DNA of 21,578 bases from an uncultured Acidobacteriota bacterium (GCA_903847195.1 CAINCZ010000097.1:1-21578); one strand, 5' to 3'; positions 5,054 through 14,824 are shown, counted from the stretch's first letter. Numbers and translations are program-made. The notes: generated by a model from the sequence alone, not told the origin.

Positions 5054-7924
5054 ATGGTTCCCCGTAAATTTTGGCCCTTGGCTTTGCTTTTTGTAATGTT
5101 GCTGTTGCTCTCGCCGCTCGTGTTGCTGGCGCAAGCTCCGACCGGCACGCTGCGGGGGCAGGTCAGCGACCCCAGCGGAGCCGTGGTGCCGAATGCGACC
5201 GTGACGGCGGTCGGCGCCGATGGAAAGAGCGTCAGCGCCCAGACTGACCGGCAGGGCGGATACGAAATTCGCAATCTGCTACCCGGCACTTATACCGTCA
5301 GCGTCACCGCCAAAGATCTGACCTTCAATCAGGAAGGCGTCGCCATCGTCGCCGGGCAGGCCAGGCAGCTGAATGTCACGCTCGACATCACCGTCCAGAA
5401 GGAGCAGGTCGAAGTCCAGGAGAACCCCAGCACGCTCGACATCAGCCCCACGCAGAACGCCGCGGCCATCATCATCACCGGTGCCGACCTGGACGCCTTG
5501 CCCGACGATCCCGATGAACTGCTGGCTGACCTGCAGGCGCTGGCCGGTCCCTCCGTCGGCCCCAACGGCGGCCAGATTTATATCGATGGCTTCGCCGGTG
5601 GCCAACTGCCGCCCAAATCGTCCATTCGTGAAATCCGCATCAACCAGAATCCCTTCGCCGCCGAATTCGACCGCGTGGGCTACGGACGCATCGAGATCTT
5701 CACCAAGCCGGGAACCGACAAGTTCCACGGCCAGGCGATGTTCAACTTCAACAACAACGTCTTTAACACCCGGAATCCGTTTCTCCACACGTCCCAACCC
5801 GGCTACGACTCGGAGATGTACAGCTTCAATGTGAGCGGACCGATCTCGAAGAAGAGTTCTTTCTTCTTCAACGTGGATCGCCGCAACATCAACGACCTGT
5901 TCATCGTGCAGGCCACCGGCGTAGGCTGCGACGGCACCATCGGCGGCAACTGCAACACCGCCGTCGCCAACCCCAAGATCCGCACCACCGTCAGCCCCCG
6001 CATCGATTACCAGCTGACGCCGAGCAACACCCTGACCGCGCGCTACCAGTTCACCCAGAACACCCAACAGAACGTCCTCGGCAGCACCTACCAACTGCCT
6101 TCGCAGGGATACAACGTCAACAACTCCGAGCATCGCATACAGATCAGCGACACGCAGGTCATCAGCCCGCGCATCATCAACGAAACCCGCTTCCAGTTCA
6201 CCCGCGATTCGAACGGCCAGACGGGACAGAATTTCTCCCTCACCTCGCCCACCATCTCCGTGCCGAACTCTTTCACCTTCGGCGGCAACGACTTCGGCAA
6301 CGTCGCCTCCATCGCCAATCAGTATGAGTTGCAGAACCACACCTCGTTCGCGCTCGCCAAACACATGGTGAAGTTCGGCGGCCGGCTGCGGGTTTATCAG
6401 CAGAGCTCTGCGTCAGACAAGAATTACAACGGCTCCTGGATGTTCGCCTCCCTTGCCGATTTTCAGGCCAGCAGACCCAGCCAGTACGTCGTCACCCGCG
6501 GCATTCCGACGGTCCGCAACACCTGGGTCGACGGCGCGCTCTATGTGCAGGACGACTACCGACTCCGTCCCAATATGTCGTTGAGTTACGGCTTGCGCTA
6601 CGAGACGCAGAACATCATCGGCGATCACGCCGACTTCGCGCCCCGCCTCGGCTTCGCCTGGGGCATGGACGGAAAAGGCAAGAAGGCGCCCAAGACGGTG
6701 CTGCGCGCCGGCTTCGGCATCTTCTACGACCGCTTCGGCCAGAACCTTGCACTGCAGGCCGAGGAGTTTAACGGCGTCAATCAACAGCAATACGTTGTCA
6801 GTTCGCCGACGACCTATCCCAATCCGCCGGTCCTGACCACCACGGTATCGCCTACGATATACAAGCTCGCCAATAACCTGCGCGCGCCCTACGTGATTCA
6901 GACGGCGATCGGCATCGAGCGGCAGGTGTCCAAGGCCGCCACGCTTTCGGTTACCTATCTGAACTCGCGCGGCGTGCACCAGTTCACGCTGCTCGACGTC
7001 AATGCTCCGTCTGACCCGTTCAACGCCAACAGCCCGCGGCCGCTGGCGAGTCTCTACGGCACCAGCAACGTCTTCCAATACACCTCGGAAGGCATTTTCA
7101 TGCAGAACCAGCTGATCACCAACTTCCGCGTCAGCATGGGACCGCGCCTGTCGCTGTTCGGCTTCTACTCGCTGAACTTCTCCAACAGCAACACCAGCGG
7201 CGCCAGTGGCGTTCCGCAGAACTCCTACGACCTGTCGAAAAACTATGGCCGGGCCAGCTTTGACGTTCGCAGCCGCGTTTTTGTCGGCGGCAACGTCGGT
7301 CTGCCGTGGGCGCTGCGGCTGAGTCCGTTCATGATGTTCATGTCCGGAAATCCGTACAACGTGTTTCTCGGACGCGACTACAACGGCGACTCCATCCTGA
7401 GCAACGACCGTCCGGGCTACGTCACCAGCGCGACCAATCCGGGCAACATCGTCAACACTTCGCTCGGCACCTTCGACATTGCTCCGACTGCGGCCAACCT
7501 GATCCCGGCAAACAACTTCACCGGCCCCGCACAGTTCACCTTCAACCTGCGCCTCGCCAAGACCATCGGCTTCGGCAAGAAGGTGGCGCGTGGCGCGGGC
7601 GGCGGGCCCGACGGTGGCGGTCACGGCGGCGGTGGTGGTGGTGGCCGGCGTGGCGGACCTCCGGGAGGCGGACTCGGCCCGGCGGGCTTGAGCAGCGCAG
7701 GCGGAAATCGTCCTCCGGGGATGGACGCTCCGGCGACCAGGCGTTACAACCTTACCTTCAGCGCCTCGGCCCGCAACCTGTTCAATCGCGTAAACCCGGC
7801 AGCTCCGGTCGCCAACTTGAGCGTGCCCAGCCTCGTCGGCACCTATACATCGCTGGCCGGAGGCCCCTTCTCGTCTTCGGGTGCCAACCGCCGCATCGAC
7901 CTGCAGATGCGCCTCTCGTTTTAG
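5054..7924 (+). CDS. Oar-like TonB-dependent outer-membrane receptor, 956 aa
   Basis: Outer-membrane beta-barrel receptor or adhesin of the Oar/SusC-like type; substrate unknown. Signal peptide 1-26 (MVPRKFW, long Leu-rich core, cleavage near LLAQ). Carboxypeptidase-regulatory-like Ig fold about 29-112 (GTLRGQVSDPSGAVVPNATV, GGYEIRNLLPGTYTVSV). Plug domain about 115-230 (IYIDGF, REIRINQNPFAAEFDR, GRIEIFTKPGTDKFHG). The barrel runs to a typical terminal strand ending in Phe (IDLQMRLSF). Start ATG 5054 is chosen because AGGAGG (5044-5049) precedes it and the signal peptide begins directly; the in-frame ATG at 5021 lacks an RBS. At about 846-894 a very Gly-rich insert (GGGHGGGGGGGRRGG) interrupts the last strands. 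The protein is somewhat shorter than many acidobacterial Oar homologues. It follows the DUF5666 gene by 37 bp. Confidence 0.9.
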   Translation: MVPRKFWPLALLFVMLLLLSPLVLLAQAPTGTLRGQVSDPSGAVVPNATVTAVGADGKSVSAQTDRQGGYEIRNLLPGTYTVSVTAKDLTFNQEGVAIVAGQARQLNVTLDITVQKEQVEVQENPSTLDISPTQNAAAIIITGADLDALPDDPDELLADLQALAGPSVGPNGGQIYIDGFAGGQLPPKSSIREIRINQNPFAAEFDRVGYGRIEIFTKPGTDKFHGQAMFNFNNNVFNTRNPFLHTSQPGYDSEMYSFNVSGPISKKSSFFFNVDRRNINDLFIVQATGVGCDGTIGGNCNTAVANPKIRTTVSPRIDYQLTPSNTLTARYQFTQNTQQNVLGSTYQLPSQGYNVNNSEHRIQISDTQVISPRIINETRFQFTRDSNGQTGQNFSLTSPTISVPNSFTFGGNDFGNVASIANQYELQNHTSFALAKHMVKFGGRLRVYQQSSASDKNYNGSWMFASLADFQASRPSQYVVTRGIPTVRNTWVDGALYVQDDYRLRPNMSLSYGLRYETQNIIGDHADFAPRLGFAWGMDGKGKKAPKTVLRAGFGIFYDRFGQNLALQAEEFNGVNQQQYVVSSPTTYPNPPVLTTTVSPTIYKLANNLRAPYVIQTAIGIERQVSKAATLSVTYLNSRGVHQFTLLDVNAPSDPFNANSPRPLASLYGTSNVFQYTSEGIFMQNQLITNFRVSMGPRLSLFGFYSLNFSNSNTSGASGVPQNSYDLSKNYGRASFDVRSRVFVGGNVGLPWALRLSPFMMFMSGNPYNVFLGRDYNGDSILSNDRPGYVTSATNPGNIVNTSLGTFDIAPTAANLIPANNFTGPAQFTFNLRLAKTIGFGKKVARGAGGGPDGGGHGGGGGGGRRGGPPGGGLGPAGLSSAGGNRPPGMDAPATRRYNLTFSASARNLFNRVNPAAPVANLSVPSLVGTYTSLAGGPFSSSGANRRIDLQMRLSF

Positions 7925-7943
7925 CGCCACTCGCGCAAACAGC

Positions 7944-7973
7944 AAATCGGCTGCCGGTTACGGCAGCCGATTT
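7944..7973. terminator. Bidirectional terminator hairpin
   Basis: AAATCGGCTGCCG (7944-7956) pairs perfectly with CGGCAGCCGATTT (7961-7973) around a GTTA loop. The AAA at one end and TTT at the other give a short T tract on either strand. It lies between convergent genes, 20 nt after the receptor stop and 28 nt from the aceF stop, so it can end both transcripts. Confidence 0.8.
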
Positions 7974-8000
7974 CATTTCCAACCAGTTTCTACGGTCCGC

Positions 8001-9749
8001 CTACCCCTGCACTGACAGCAGGAACGGCTGCTCCAGCGCCTCCACAATCCAGCGCAGGAAGCGCACTGCATCGGCGCCGTCGATCAACCGGTGATCGTAC
8101 GAGAGTGAAAGCGGCAGCATCAGCCGAGGCTCAAACTTCCCGTCCTTCCAAACCGGCTCAATCGCCGAACGCGACATGCCCAGAATCGCCACCTCCGGAT
8201 GATTCACAATCGGCGTGAAGTAGGTGCCGCCCAGCCCGCCCAGGTTCGTGGTCGTGAACGTGCCGCCTTCCATATCTTCTGCTGTCAGCTTCTTGCTGCG
8301 CGCCTTGGCCGAAATCTGTGCCATCTCCACGGCCAGCTCGATGATGTTCTTCTTGTCCGCATCGCGCACCACCGGCACCAGCAGCCCGCGCTCCGTATCG
8401 GTGGCCACGCCGATATTGATGTACTGCTTGTAAATGACCTCTTCCTTGTTAACGTCCACGCTGGCGTTGAACTGCGGAAAGATCTTCAGCGCCGAGGCGC
8501 ACACGCGCAGCGCAATCGCCGTGAGCGTCAGCTTGCCGCCCGCCTTCTCGGCCTTCGGAGCAAAGCGCGCCCGCAGCTGCTCCAGCTCCGTGATGTCGGC
8601 CTTGTCGTGCTGCGTAACGTGCGGAATCGTGATCCACGCCTGCGCCAGGTGCTCGGCGGTCTTGCGCCGCACGCCGCGCATCGGCACCCGCTCGATCTTG
8701 CCCCACTTGCTGAAATCAGGCAGCATCGGAGCCGGCGGAATCATCGTGTGCTCGGGCGGTTCAATGGGCGCGGCCTGCGCCTCAATCTTGGCGCGAGCGA
8801 AGGCTTTTACGTCGTCATCGGTTATCCGCCCCTCCGGTCCTGAGCCCGACATCTCGTAGATATTCACGCCCAGTTCGCGGGCCAGCCTGCGAATGCGCGG
8901 CGACGCCGGCACCGGACGATGCTCCGGGCCCGTCGTCTTGCCCACCTGCGGCATCTCAATCTGCCCATTAGTCGGCGGAGGCGCGCTGTCACGCGGCAAC
9001 GCCTGCTCTTCCGACTTTCCCTCCGCCTGGATCAGCGACTGGTAGGCCTCACGCGCGGCATGGTCCTCCGACTGATGCTCCACTGGTCGCGTCACCGGCT
9101 TGGGCACTTCCTGCCGCGTCCCGGCCACGGCGCCATCCACCGTAAAGATCACCTGCCCGACCTTGACCTTCTCTCCCGGCTTGAACTTGACCTCACGCAC
9201 CACGCCGCTGACGGTTGACGGCACTTCCACCACTGCCTTGTCCGTCTCCAGTTCCATCACCGCCTGGCCTTCCTTCACTTCCGCACCGGGTGAGATCATC
9301 AACCGCACCAGGTCGCCCTGTTCGATGTTCTCGCCCAACTCCGGCAGCTTGAACTCCGTGATGCCGGATGCTGCAGGCGCCGCGCTCTGCTTCGGTGCCA
9401 CTGCCGGCTGCGTCGCCTCAACCACAGACTGGCCGACCTCTCGCGCTGCCGCTGGCTTGAGAACTTCCGGTATAGCCTTCGTCTCTGCGGGCGCGGCGGC
9501 CACCTGGGCGCCATCCGACTCCACGGTGAAGATCACCTGGCCGACCTTGACCTGCTCCCCCTGCTTGACCCGGACTTCCTTCACCGTTCCCGTGACCGAC
9601 GAAGGCACTTCGACCACCGCCTTATCGGTCTCCAACTCCATCACCGGCTCGCCTTCGCTGATCTTCGCTCCCGGCGAGATCATCAGGCGTACCAGGTCAC
9701 CCTTTTCGATGTTTTCTCCCAACTCGGGGAGTTTGAACTCGGTTATCAC
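8001..9749 (-). CDS. aceF: Dihydrolipoamide acetyltransferase, pyruvate dehydrogenase E2, 582 aa
   Basis: Transfers the acetyl group from the E1-bound intermediate to CoA and forms the core of the pyruvate dehydrogenase complex. Two lipoyl domains (about 1-77 and 129-205) carry the lipoylation motif ETDKAVVEV with Lys43 and Lys171. Pro/Ala-rich linkers separate them from the peripheral-subunit-binding domain (about 282-318, SPRIRRLARELGVNIYEM). The catalytic acyltransferase domain (about 352-582) ends with the active-site motif DHRLIDGAD, His553 and Asp557. Start is GTG 9749-9747; GGAGA (9762-9758) lies 8 nt upstream and overlaps the aceE stop codon, so translation is probably coupled to aceE. 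No lipoamide dehydrogenase (E3) gene is in the window. The two lipoyl domains are about 80% identical. Confidence 0.96.
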   Translation of the reverse strand: MITEFKLPELGENIEKGDLVRLMISPGAKISEGEPVMELETDKAVVEVPSSVTGTVKEVRVKQGEQVKVGQVIFTVESDGAQVAAAPAETKAIPEVLKPAAAREVGQSVVEATQPAVAPKQSAAPAASGITEFKLPELGENIEQGDLVRLMISPGAEVKEGQAVMELETDKAVVEVPSTVSGVVREVKFKPGEKVKVGQVIFTVDGAVAGTRQEVPKPVTRPVEHQSEDHAAREAYQSLIQAEGKSEEQALPRDSAPPPTNGQIEMPQVGKTTGPEHRPVPASPRIRRLARELGVNIYEMSGSGPEGRITDDDVKAFARAKIEAQAAPIEPPEHTMIPPAPMLPDFSKWGKIERVPMRGVRRKTAEHLAQAWITIPHVTQHDKADITELEQLRARFAPKAEKAGGKLTLTAIALRVCASALKIFPQFNASVDVNKEEVIYKQYINIGVATDTERGLLVPVVRDADKKNIIELAVEMAQISAKARSKKLTAEDMEGGTFTTTNLGGLGGTYFTPIVNHPEVAILGMSRSAIEPVWKDGKFEPRLMLPLSLSYDHRLIDGADAVRFLRWIVEALEQPFLLSVQG

Positions 9750-9761
9750 GATCGCATTCTC

Positions 9762-12437
9762 CTAGCACATCACCGGGTGAGGTTTTTCCGGATCAAGACC
9801 CAACTTCTCAATGGCGGACTGCACCGCATCTTTGCCGATCTGCCCTTCGCGCGCCAATGCCGAAAGCGTGGCCAGAACGATGTAGCGGGCATCCACCTCA
9901 AAGAAGTCGCGCAGCGCGGCCCGCGACTCGCTGCGTCCGAAGCCGTCCGTGCCCAGCGCCAGAATCGGCGAAGGCAGCCAGCGCGAGATCGACTCCGGCA
10001 GCACGCGCATATAATCCGACGCTGCCACAAACACTCCCGGCGCGTCCTTCGTGCACTCGGTCACATACGGCACCCGCGGCGTAGCCTCCGGATGCAGCAT
10101 GTTCCAGCGCTCACACTCGTTGCCGTCGCGATAAAGCGCCTTGTAGCTGGTCACGCTCCACACATCGGCCGCCACCCCGAAGTCCTTTCCCAGTATCTCC
10201 TGCGCCTTCAGTACTTCGTACATGATGGCTCCGCTGCCGAACAACTGCGCGTGCAGCTTCGCATCCTTCAGCGTCGAGCGCCGGAAGCTGTACATGCCGC
10301 GCAGGATGCCGCCACGCACGCCCTCGCCCTCCGGCATCGCCGGCATCGGCAGTGGCTCGTTCGTGACCGTCAGGTAGTAGAAGATCGACTCACCTTCCAC
10401 GTACATGCGCCGGATGCCCTCCTGCACGATCACCGCAATCTCGTAGGCGAACGCCGGATCATACGCCAGCAGGTTCGGCACCGGCAGCGCCAGCACGTGG
10501 CTGTGGCCGTCCTGGTGCTGCAACCCTTCTCCCGCCAGGGTCGTGCGCCCCGAGGTGCCTCCCACCAGGAAGCCCCGGCAACGCATGTCGCCCGCCGCCC
10601 AGATCAGGTCGCCGATGCGCTGGAACCCGAACATCGAGTAGTACATGTAAAACGGAATCGTGTTGATGCCGAAGTTCGCATACGCCGTGCCCGCCGCCAT
10701 GAACGAACACATCGCGCCGGCTTCCGTGATGCCTTCCTCAAGGATCTGCCCGTTCTTGGCTTCCTTGTAGTACAGCAGCATGTCCATATCGACCGGCTCG
10801 TAGAGCTGGCCCACGCTTGAGTAAATACCCACCTGCCGGAACAGCGCCTCCATGCCGAAGGTGCGCGCCTCGTCGGGAATGATGGGTACCACCAGCGGAC
10901 CCAGCTCGCGGTCGCGCAGCAGCTTGGCGATAATGCGCACCATCACCATCGTGGTCGAGGCCTCGCGCTCGCTGCCCTTGTAGAACTCTTCGAAAAACAA
11001 CTCCGGCACCGGCTGGATCGGCGTCGCCCGCACCTTGCGCGCCGGCAGGTAGCCGCCCAGTTGCTTGCGCCGCTCGGTCAGGTACATGATCTCGGCGCTG
11101 TCGTCGGCCGGACGGTAAAACGGCGCATCGTGCAGTTCGGCGTCGGCAATGGGAATGCCGAAGCGTGAGCGGAACAGCGCCAGCTCCGTGTCGTTGAGCT
11201 TCTTCTGCTGGTGCGTGATGTTCTTGCCCTCGCCGCTCTCGCCCAGCCCGTATCCCTTGATGGTCTTGGCCAGCACCACGCTCGGCCCACCCGTGTAATC
11301 CGTCGCCGACTTGAACGCCGCATGGACCTTGATCGGGTCGTGCCCGCCCAGCCGCATCTTCGCCAGTTGCTCGTCGGAAAGGTGCTCGACCATCTTCAGC
11401 AGCCGCGGATCGGTGCCGAAGAAGTTCTGCCGGAAGTAGCCGCCGCTCGATACCAGGTACTTCTGGTACTGACCGTCGGTGATCTCGCCCATCCGTTTCA
11501 CCAGCAGACCGTCGCGATCGTTCTGGATCAGGCTGTCCCAGTCGCCGCCCCAGATCACCTTGATCACGTTCCATCCCGTGCCGCGGAAGATCGCCTCCAG
11601 CTCCTGGATGATCTTGCCGTTGCCGCGCACCGGGCCGTCCAGCCGCTGCAGGTTGCAGTTCACCACGAAGATCAGGTTGTCGAGCTTTTCGCGCGAGGCC
11701 AGCGTGATCGCGCCCAGCGACTCCGGCTCATCCGTCTCGCCGTCGCCCAGGAACGCCCACACCTTGCCGCTGCCCGGCTTCTTCAGGCCGCGGTTCTCCA
11801 GGTACTTGATGAAGCGCGCCTGGTAGATCGCCTGGATCGGTCCCAGCCCCATCGACACCGTTGGGAACTCCCAGAAATCCGGCATCAGCCACGGATGCGG
11901 ATACGAGGTCAGCCCGCCGCTGGGAGCCATCTCACGCCGAAAATCTTCGAGCTGCTGCATCGAGATTCGGCCTTCGAGAAACGCCCGCGCATAAATGCCC
12001 GGCGCAGCGTGGCCCTGGAAGTACACCAGGTCGCGATCTCCCTCTGGAGTCTCAGCGCGCAAAAAGTGGTTGAACGCCACCTCGTAGAGCGTCGCCGCCG
12101 ACGCATAGGTGGAAATGTGCCCGCCGATGCCCTCGGAAACCTTGTTGGCGCGGATCACCATCGCCAGCGCGTTCCACCGCACCAGGCTCTTGATCCGGCG
12201 CTCCATCTCCTGGCTGCCCGGGAACGGCGGCTGCTGCCGCGAGGGAATCGTGTTCTGGTAAGGAGTCGTCGAGGTGAACGGCAGGTTGATTCCGGCCTCT
12301 CGCCGCGCGTGCAGCTGCAATTGCTGCAACAAACGGCCCGCCCGCTCTGGACCTCCCCGGCTCAGCACATAGTCGAGCGAATCGAGCCACTCTCGTGTTT
12401 CCAGAACTTCCTGTCCGTCACTCTTGTTGCTATCCAC
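9762..12437 (-). CDS. aceE: Pyruvate dehydrogenase E1 component, homodimeric type, 891 aa
   Basis: Thiamine-diphosphate enzyme that decarboxylates pyruvate and acetylates the lipoyl group of E2. Length matches the E. coli protein (887 aa). The diphosphate/Mg-binding motif is GDGETDEPES at 231-240 with the closing NCN at 260-262 (counted from the start chosen here). The early conserved SEGIGGHISTYASAATLYEV supplies an active-site His. YFQGHAAPGIYARAFLEGR and GGTSGRTTLAGEGLQHQDGH are also typical. Start: GTG 12437-12435, because GGAGAG (12449-12444) lies upstream at normal spacing; the in-frame GTG at 12458 would add seven residues and has no comparable RBS. It is first in an operon with aceF, whose start is 12 nt after this stop. 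It is divergent from transketolase, another thiamine-diphosphate enzyme. Confidence 0.96.
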   Translation of the reverse strand: MDSNKSDGQEVLETREWLDSLDYVLSRGGPERAGRLLQQLQLHARREAGINLPFTSTTPYQNTIPSRQQPPFPGSQEMERRIKSLVRWNALAMVIRANKVSEGIGGHISTYASAATLYEVAFNHFLRAETPEGDRDLVYFQGHAAPGIYARAFLEGRISMQQLEDFRREMAPSGGLTSYPHPWLMPDFWEFPTVSMGLGPIQAIYQARFIKYLENRGLKKPGSGKVWAFLGDGETDEPESLGAITLASREKLDNLIFVVNCNLQRLDGPVRGNGKIIQELEAIFRGTGWNVIKVIWGGDWDSLIQNDRDGLLVKRMGEITDGQYQKYLVSSGGYFRQNFFGTDPRLLKMVEHLSDEQLAKMRLGGHDPIKVHAAFKSATDYTGGPSVVLAKTIKGYGLGESGEGKNITHQQKKLNDTELALFRSRFGIPIADAELHDAPFYRPADDSAEIMYLTERRKQLGGYLPARKVRATPIQPVPELFFEEFYKGSEREASTTMVMVRIIAKLLRDRELGPLVVPIIPDEARTFGMEALFRQVGIYSSVGQLYEPVDMDMLLYYKEAKNGQILEEGITEAGAMCSFMAAGTAYANFGINTIPFYMYYSMFGFQRIGDLIWAAGDMRCRGFLVGGTSGRTTLAGEGLQHQDGHSHVLALPVPNLLAYDPAFAYEIAVIVQEGIRRMYVEGESIFYYLTVTNEPLPMPAMPEGEGVRGGILRGMYSFRRSTLKDAKLHAQLFGSGAIMYEVLKAQEILGKDFGVAADVWSVTSYKALYRDGNECERWNMLHPEATPRVPYVTECTKDAPGVFVAASDYMRVLPESISRWLPSPILALGTDGFGRSESRAALRDFFEVDARYIVLATLSALAREGQIGKDAVQSAIEKLGLDPEKPHPVMC

Positions 12438-12646
12438 TGTTATCTCTCCATGCCTCACCTAAACAGATGCTACGGGCGAGGCAATCAATCCGGGATGGGC
12501 CTTCTGAATTGTTCAGCGATTCTCGTTTTGGTTGCGGCTGGCTGCCGCCCTGCCCGCGCCGGTTCGGTCGCAGCTTGAAATTGCGCCCATCAAGCTAGTA
12601 GCCTGAGCACACGCTTGTTTCGCGTTTTTCCCGAAAGGAACCGATT
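12438..12646. promoter_or_regulatory. Divergent control region between aceE and transketolase
   Basis: This 209-bp gap must hold promoters for both operons. I see no convincing pair of -35/-10 boxes. TTGAAA at about 12576 toward tkt has only a weak TAGCCT about 18 nt later. Strong Shine-Dalgarno sites mark both ends: GGAGAG (12449-12444) for aceE and AAGGA (12635-12639) for tkt. No THI-box riboswitch pattern is recognisable. Confidence 0.3.
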
Positions 12647-14713
12647 GTGAGTGGTCAGCCAGATTCCCCGAAGCCCCGTGTGTCCCAACCAGCGACCCCG
12701 TCGCCCGCCGAGCAGCTCGACCAGCTCTGCATCAATACCATCCGCACGCTCTCGATGGACGCCGTGCAGAAGGCCAACAGTGGCCATCCCGGCACTCCGA
12801 TGGCGCTGGCCCCGGTGGCCTATGTTCTATGGGACCGCTTCCTTCGGTACAACCCGCAGAATCCCCAATGGCCCAACCGCGATCGGTTCGTGCTCTCCAA
12901 CGGGCATGCGTCCATGCTGTTATACGCCCTGTTGCACCTAACAGGTTACAACGTATCGCTGGACGACATAAAGGCGTTCCGCCAGTGGGAATCCAAAACT
13001 CCGGGGCATCCTGAGTACGGCATGACGCCCGGCGTCGAAACCACCACCGGCCCCCTCGGTCAGGGCGTTGCCACCTCCGTCGGCATGGCGCTCGCCGAGC
13101 GTTGGCTTGCCGCCCGCTACAACCGCCCCGGACACAAGCTGGTGGACTACCGCGTCTACGCTATCTGCGGCGATGGCGACCTGATGGAAGGCGTCGCCCA
13201 GGAGGCCGCTTCGCTGGCCGGCCATCTCGGCCTCTCCAACCTAGTCTGGATGTACGACGACAATCAGATCACCATCGAAGGCAACACCTCGCTGGCCTTC
13301 TCCGAAGACGTGGCCGCGCACTTCAAGGCCTGCAACTGGAACGTCGTGCACGTCGCCGACGCCAACGACCTCGCCTCGCTCGACGCGTCTCTGCAGGCCG
13401 CACAGCAGGAAGCCGCCCGTCCCACGCTGATCGTCGTCAAGAGCCACATCGCCTGGGGCTCGCCCCACAAGCAGGACACCTCGACCGCCCACGGCGAACC
13501 CCTCGGTGTCGAAGAAATCCGGCTAACCAAGGCCGCCTACGGCTGGCCCGTGGATGCGCAGTTCCTCGTCCCCGGCCCGGTGCCCGCCCGCATGAAGCGC
13601 GCCGGGGAGCGCGGAGCCAGCCTCGAATCCGCCTGGAACGCCGCCTTCGCCGCCTACGAAAAGGCATTCCCCGAGCTTGCCGCCGAGTGGCGCGCTCTGC
13701 AGAACCACGAACTGCCTGCCGGATGGGATGCGGCCATCCCCGCGTTCCCTGCCGACCCGAAGGGCCTCGCCACCCGTGAATCCGGTGCCAAGGTGTTTAG
13801 CGCCATCGCCGCCGGCGTGCCGTGGCTGATGGGCGGCTCCGCCGACCTCGGCCCCTCCACCAAGACCCAGATCAAGGACGGCGGTTCCTTCTCGCGCGAC
13901 AACTACGCCGCCCGCAACCTGCACTTCGGCATCCGCGAACACACCATGGGCGCGACGCTCAACGGCATGGCGCTATCGAAGCTGCGCCCCTACGGTTCCA
14001 CCTTCCTGATCTTCTCCGATTACATGCGCCCGGCCATGCGCCTGTCGGGACTCATGGACCTTCCGGCCATCTACGTCTTCACCCACGACTCCATCGGGCT
14101 CGGCGAAGACGGCCCCACCCATCAGCCCATCGAGCAGGTCATGTCCCTCAGGGCCATGCCGCGCATGATCGTCATTCGCCCGGCCGACGCCAACGAAGTC
14201 GCCGAGGCGTGGCGCGTCATCATGGGCCTCAAGCACGCGCCGGTTTCGCTGGTACTCAGCCGTCAGGCCGTGCCCACCTTCGACCGCTCGCGCTATGCGC
14301 CGGCCGCAGGGCTGCGTCAGGGCGCCTACGTCTTCGCCGACTGCGCCAGAGAACCCGAACTGATCCTGCTGGGCACCGGCTCCGAACTTCAGCTCTGCGT
14401 CGCCGCCCACGAGCAACTCACCAAAGAAGGCGTGCGCTGCCGCGTCGTCAGCATGCCGTCGTGGGAACTCTTCCAGCAGCAGTCGGAAGCCTACCGCCAA
14501 CAGGTGTTGCCGCCGCAGGTGCGTGCGCGCGTGGCCGTGGAAGCCGGAACGGCCCTCGGTTGGCGTGAATACGTCGGACTCGACGGCGCCATCATCGCCC
14601 ACAGCGACTTCGGCGCCTCCGCCCCGGCCAGCACGCTCTTCCAGCACTTCGGCATCACCACCGCCAACGTCATAGCGCAGGCACGCGCCGTACTCGAACG
14701 GCTGAAGAAGTAA
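12647..14713 (+). CDS. tkt: Transketolase, 688 aa
   Basis: Moves two-carbon units between sugar phosphates in the pentose phosphate pathway; cytosolic thiamine-diphosphate enzyme. The N-terminal domain has [11 protein letters not shown] (His47), LSNGHAS (His87), the cofactor motif GDGDLMEG (175-182) and DDNQITIEG. The pyrimidine-binding domain has [12 protein letters not shown] (396-407), GIREHTMG with catalytic Glu431, and [18 protein letters not shown] (479-496). A transketolase C-terminal domain follows. Length is usual. Start is GTG 12647 with AAGGA (12635-12639) 7 nt upstream; the first 20 residues are Pro/Ser-rich and not part of the fold. It is monocistronic by layout, with a terminator hairpin 10 nt after its stop. 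Confidence 0.96.
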   Translation: MSGQPDSPKPRVSQPATPSPAEQLDQLCINTIRTLSMDAVQKANSGHPGTPMALAPVAYVLWDRFLRYNPQNPQWPNRDRFVLSNGHASMLLYALLHLTGYNVSLDDIKAFRQWESKTPGHPEYGMTPGVETTTGPLGQGVATSVGMALAERWLAARYNRPGHKLVDYRVYAICGDGDLMEGVAQEAASLAGHLGLSNLVWMYDDNQITIEGNTSLAFSEDVAAHFKACNWNVVHVADANDLASLDASLQAAQQEAARPTLIVVKSHIAWGSPHKQDTSTAHGEPLGVEEIRLTKAAYGWPVDAQFLVPGPVPARMKRAGERGASLESAWNAAFAAYEKAFPELAAEWRALQNHELPAGWDAAIPAFPADPKGLATRESGAKVFSAIAAGVPWLMGGSADLGPSTKTQIKDGGSFSRDNYAARNLHFGIREHTMGATLNGMALSKLRPYGSTFLIFSDYMRPAMRLSGLMDLPAIYVFTHDSIGLGEDGPTHQPIEQVMSLRAMPRMIVIRPADANEVAEAWRVIMGLKHAPVSLVLSRQAVPTFDRSRYAPAAGLRQGAYVFADCAREPELILLGTGSELQLCVAAHEQLTKEGVRCRVVSMPSWELFQQQSEAYRQQVLPPQVRARVAVEAGTALGWREYVGLDGAIIAHSDFGASAPASTLFQHFGITTANVIAQARAVLERLKK

Positions 14714-14723
14714 CCGGCAAACA

Positions 14724-14761
14724 AAACGGCGAGGTCAGGCTCCGCGCCAGCCTCGCCGTTT
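14724..14761 (+). terminator. Terminator hairpin of the transketolase gene
   Basis: AAACGGCGAGG (14724-14734) pairs perfectly with CCTCGCCGTTT (14751-14761), starting 11 nt after the tkt stop. The T run is short (TTT, then C and TATTT). Confidence 0.75.
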
Positions 14762-14786
14762 CTATTTCCCGCGCCCCAATTCCCTC

Positions 14787-14824
14787 CGGTGGCCCATACT
14801 TGCGCGCAGTTCGCAAGTGTGGGG
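14787..14824 (+). repeat. REP-like palindrome, copy R1
   Basis: Leader CCGGTGG, then CCCATACTTGCG pairs with CGCAAGTGTGGG (one T-G wobble) around a 7-nt loop. It shares the GGTGGCCCA leader and terminal TGGGG with copies R2-R6. Confidence 0.65.

Noticed and set aside
11211..12578. 455-codon plus-strand frame opposite aceE
   Set aside because: Arg/His/Leu-rich shadow of the well supported aceE coding strand with no domain pattern and no ribosome-binding site.
12438..12646. TPP riboswitch shared by aceE and transketolase
   Set aside because: No CTGAGA...ACCTGA-type THI-box elements could be found on either strand.
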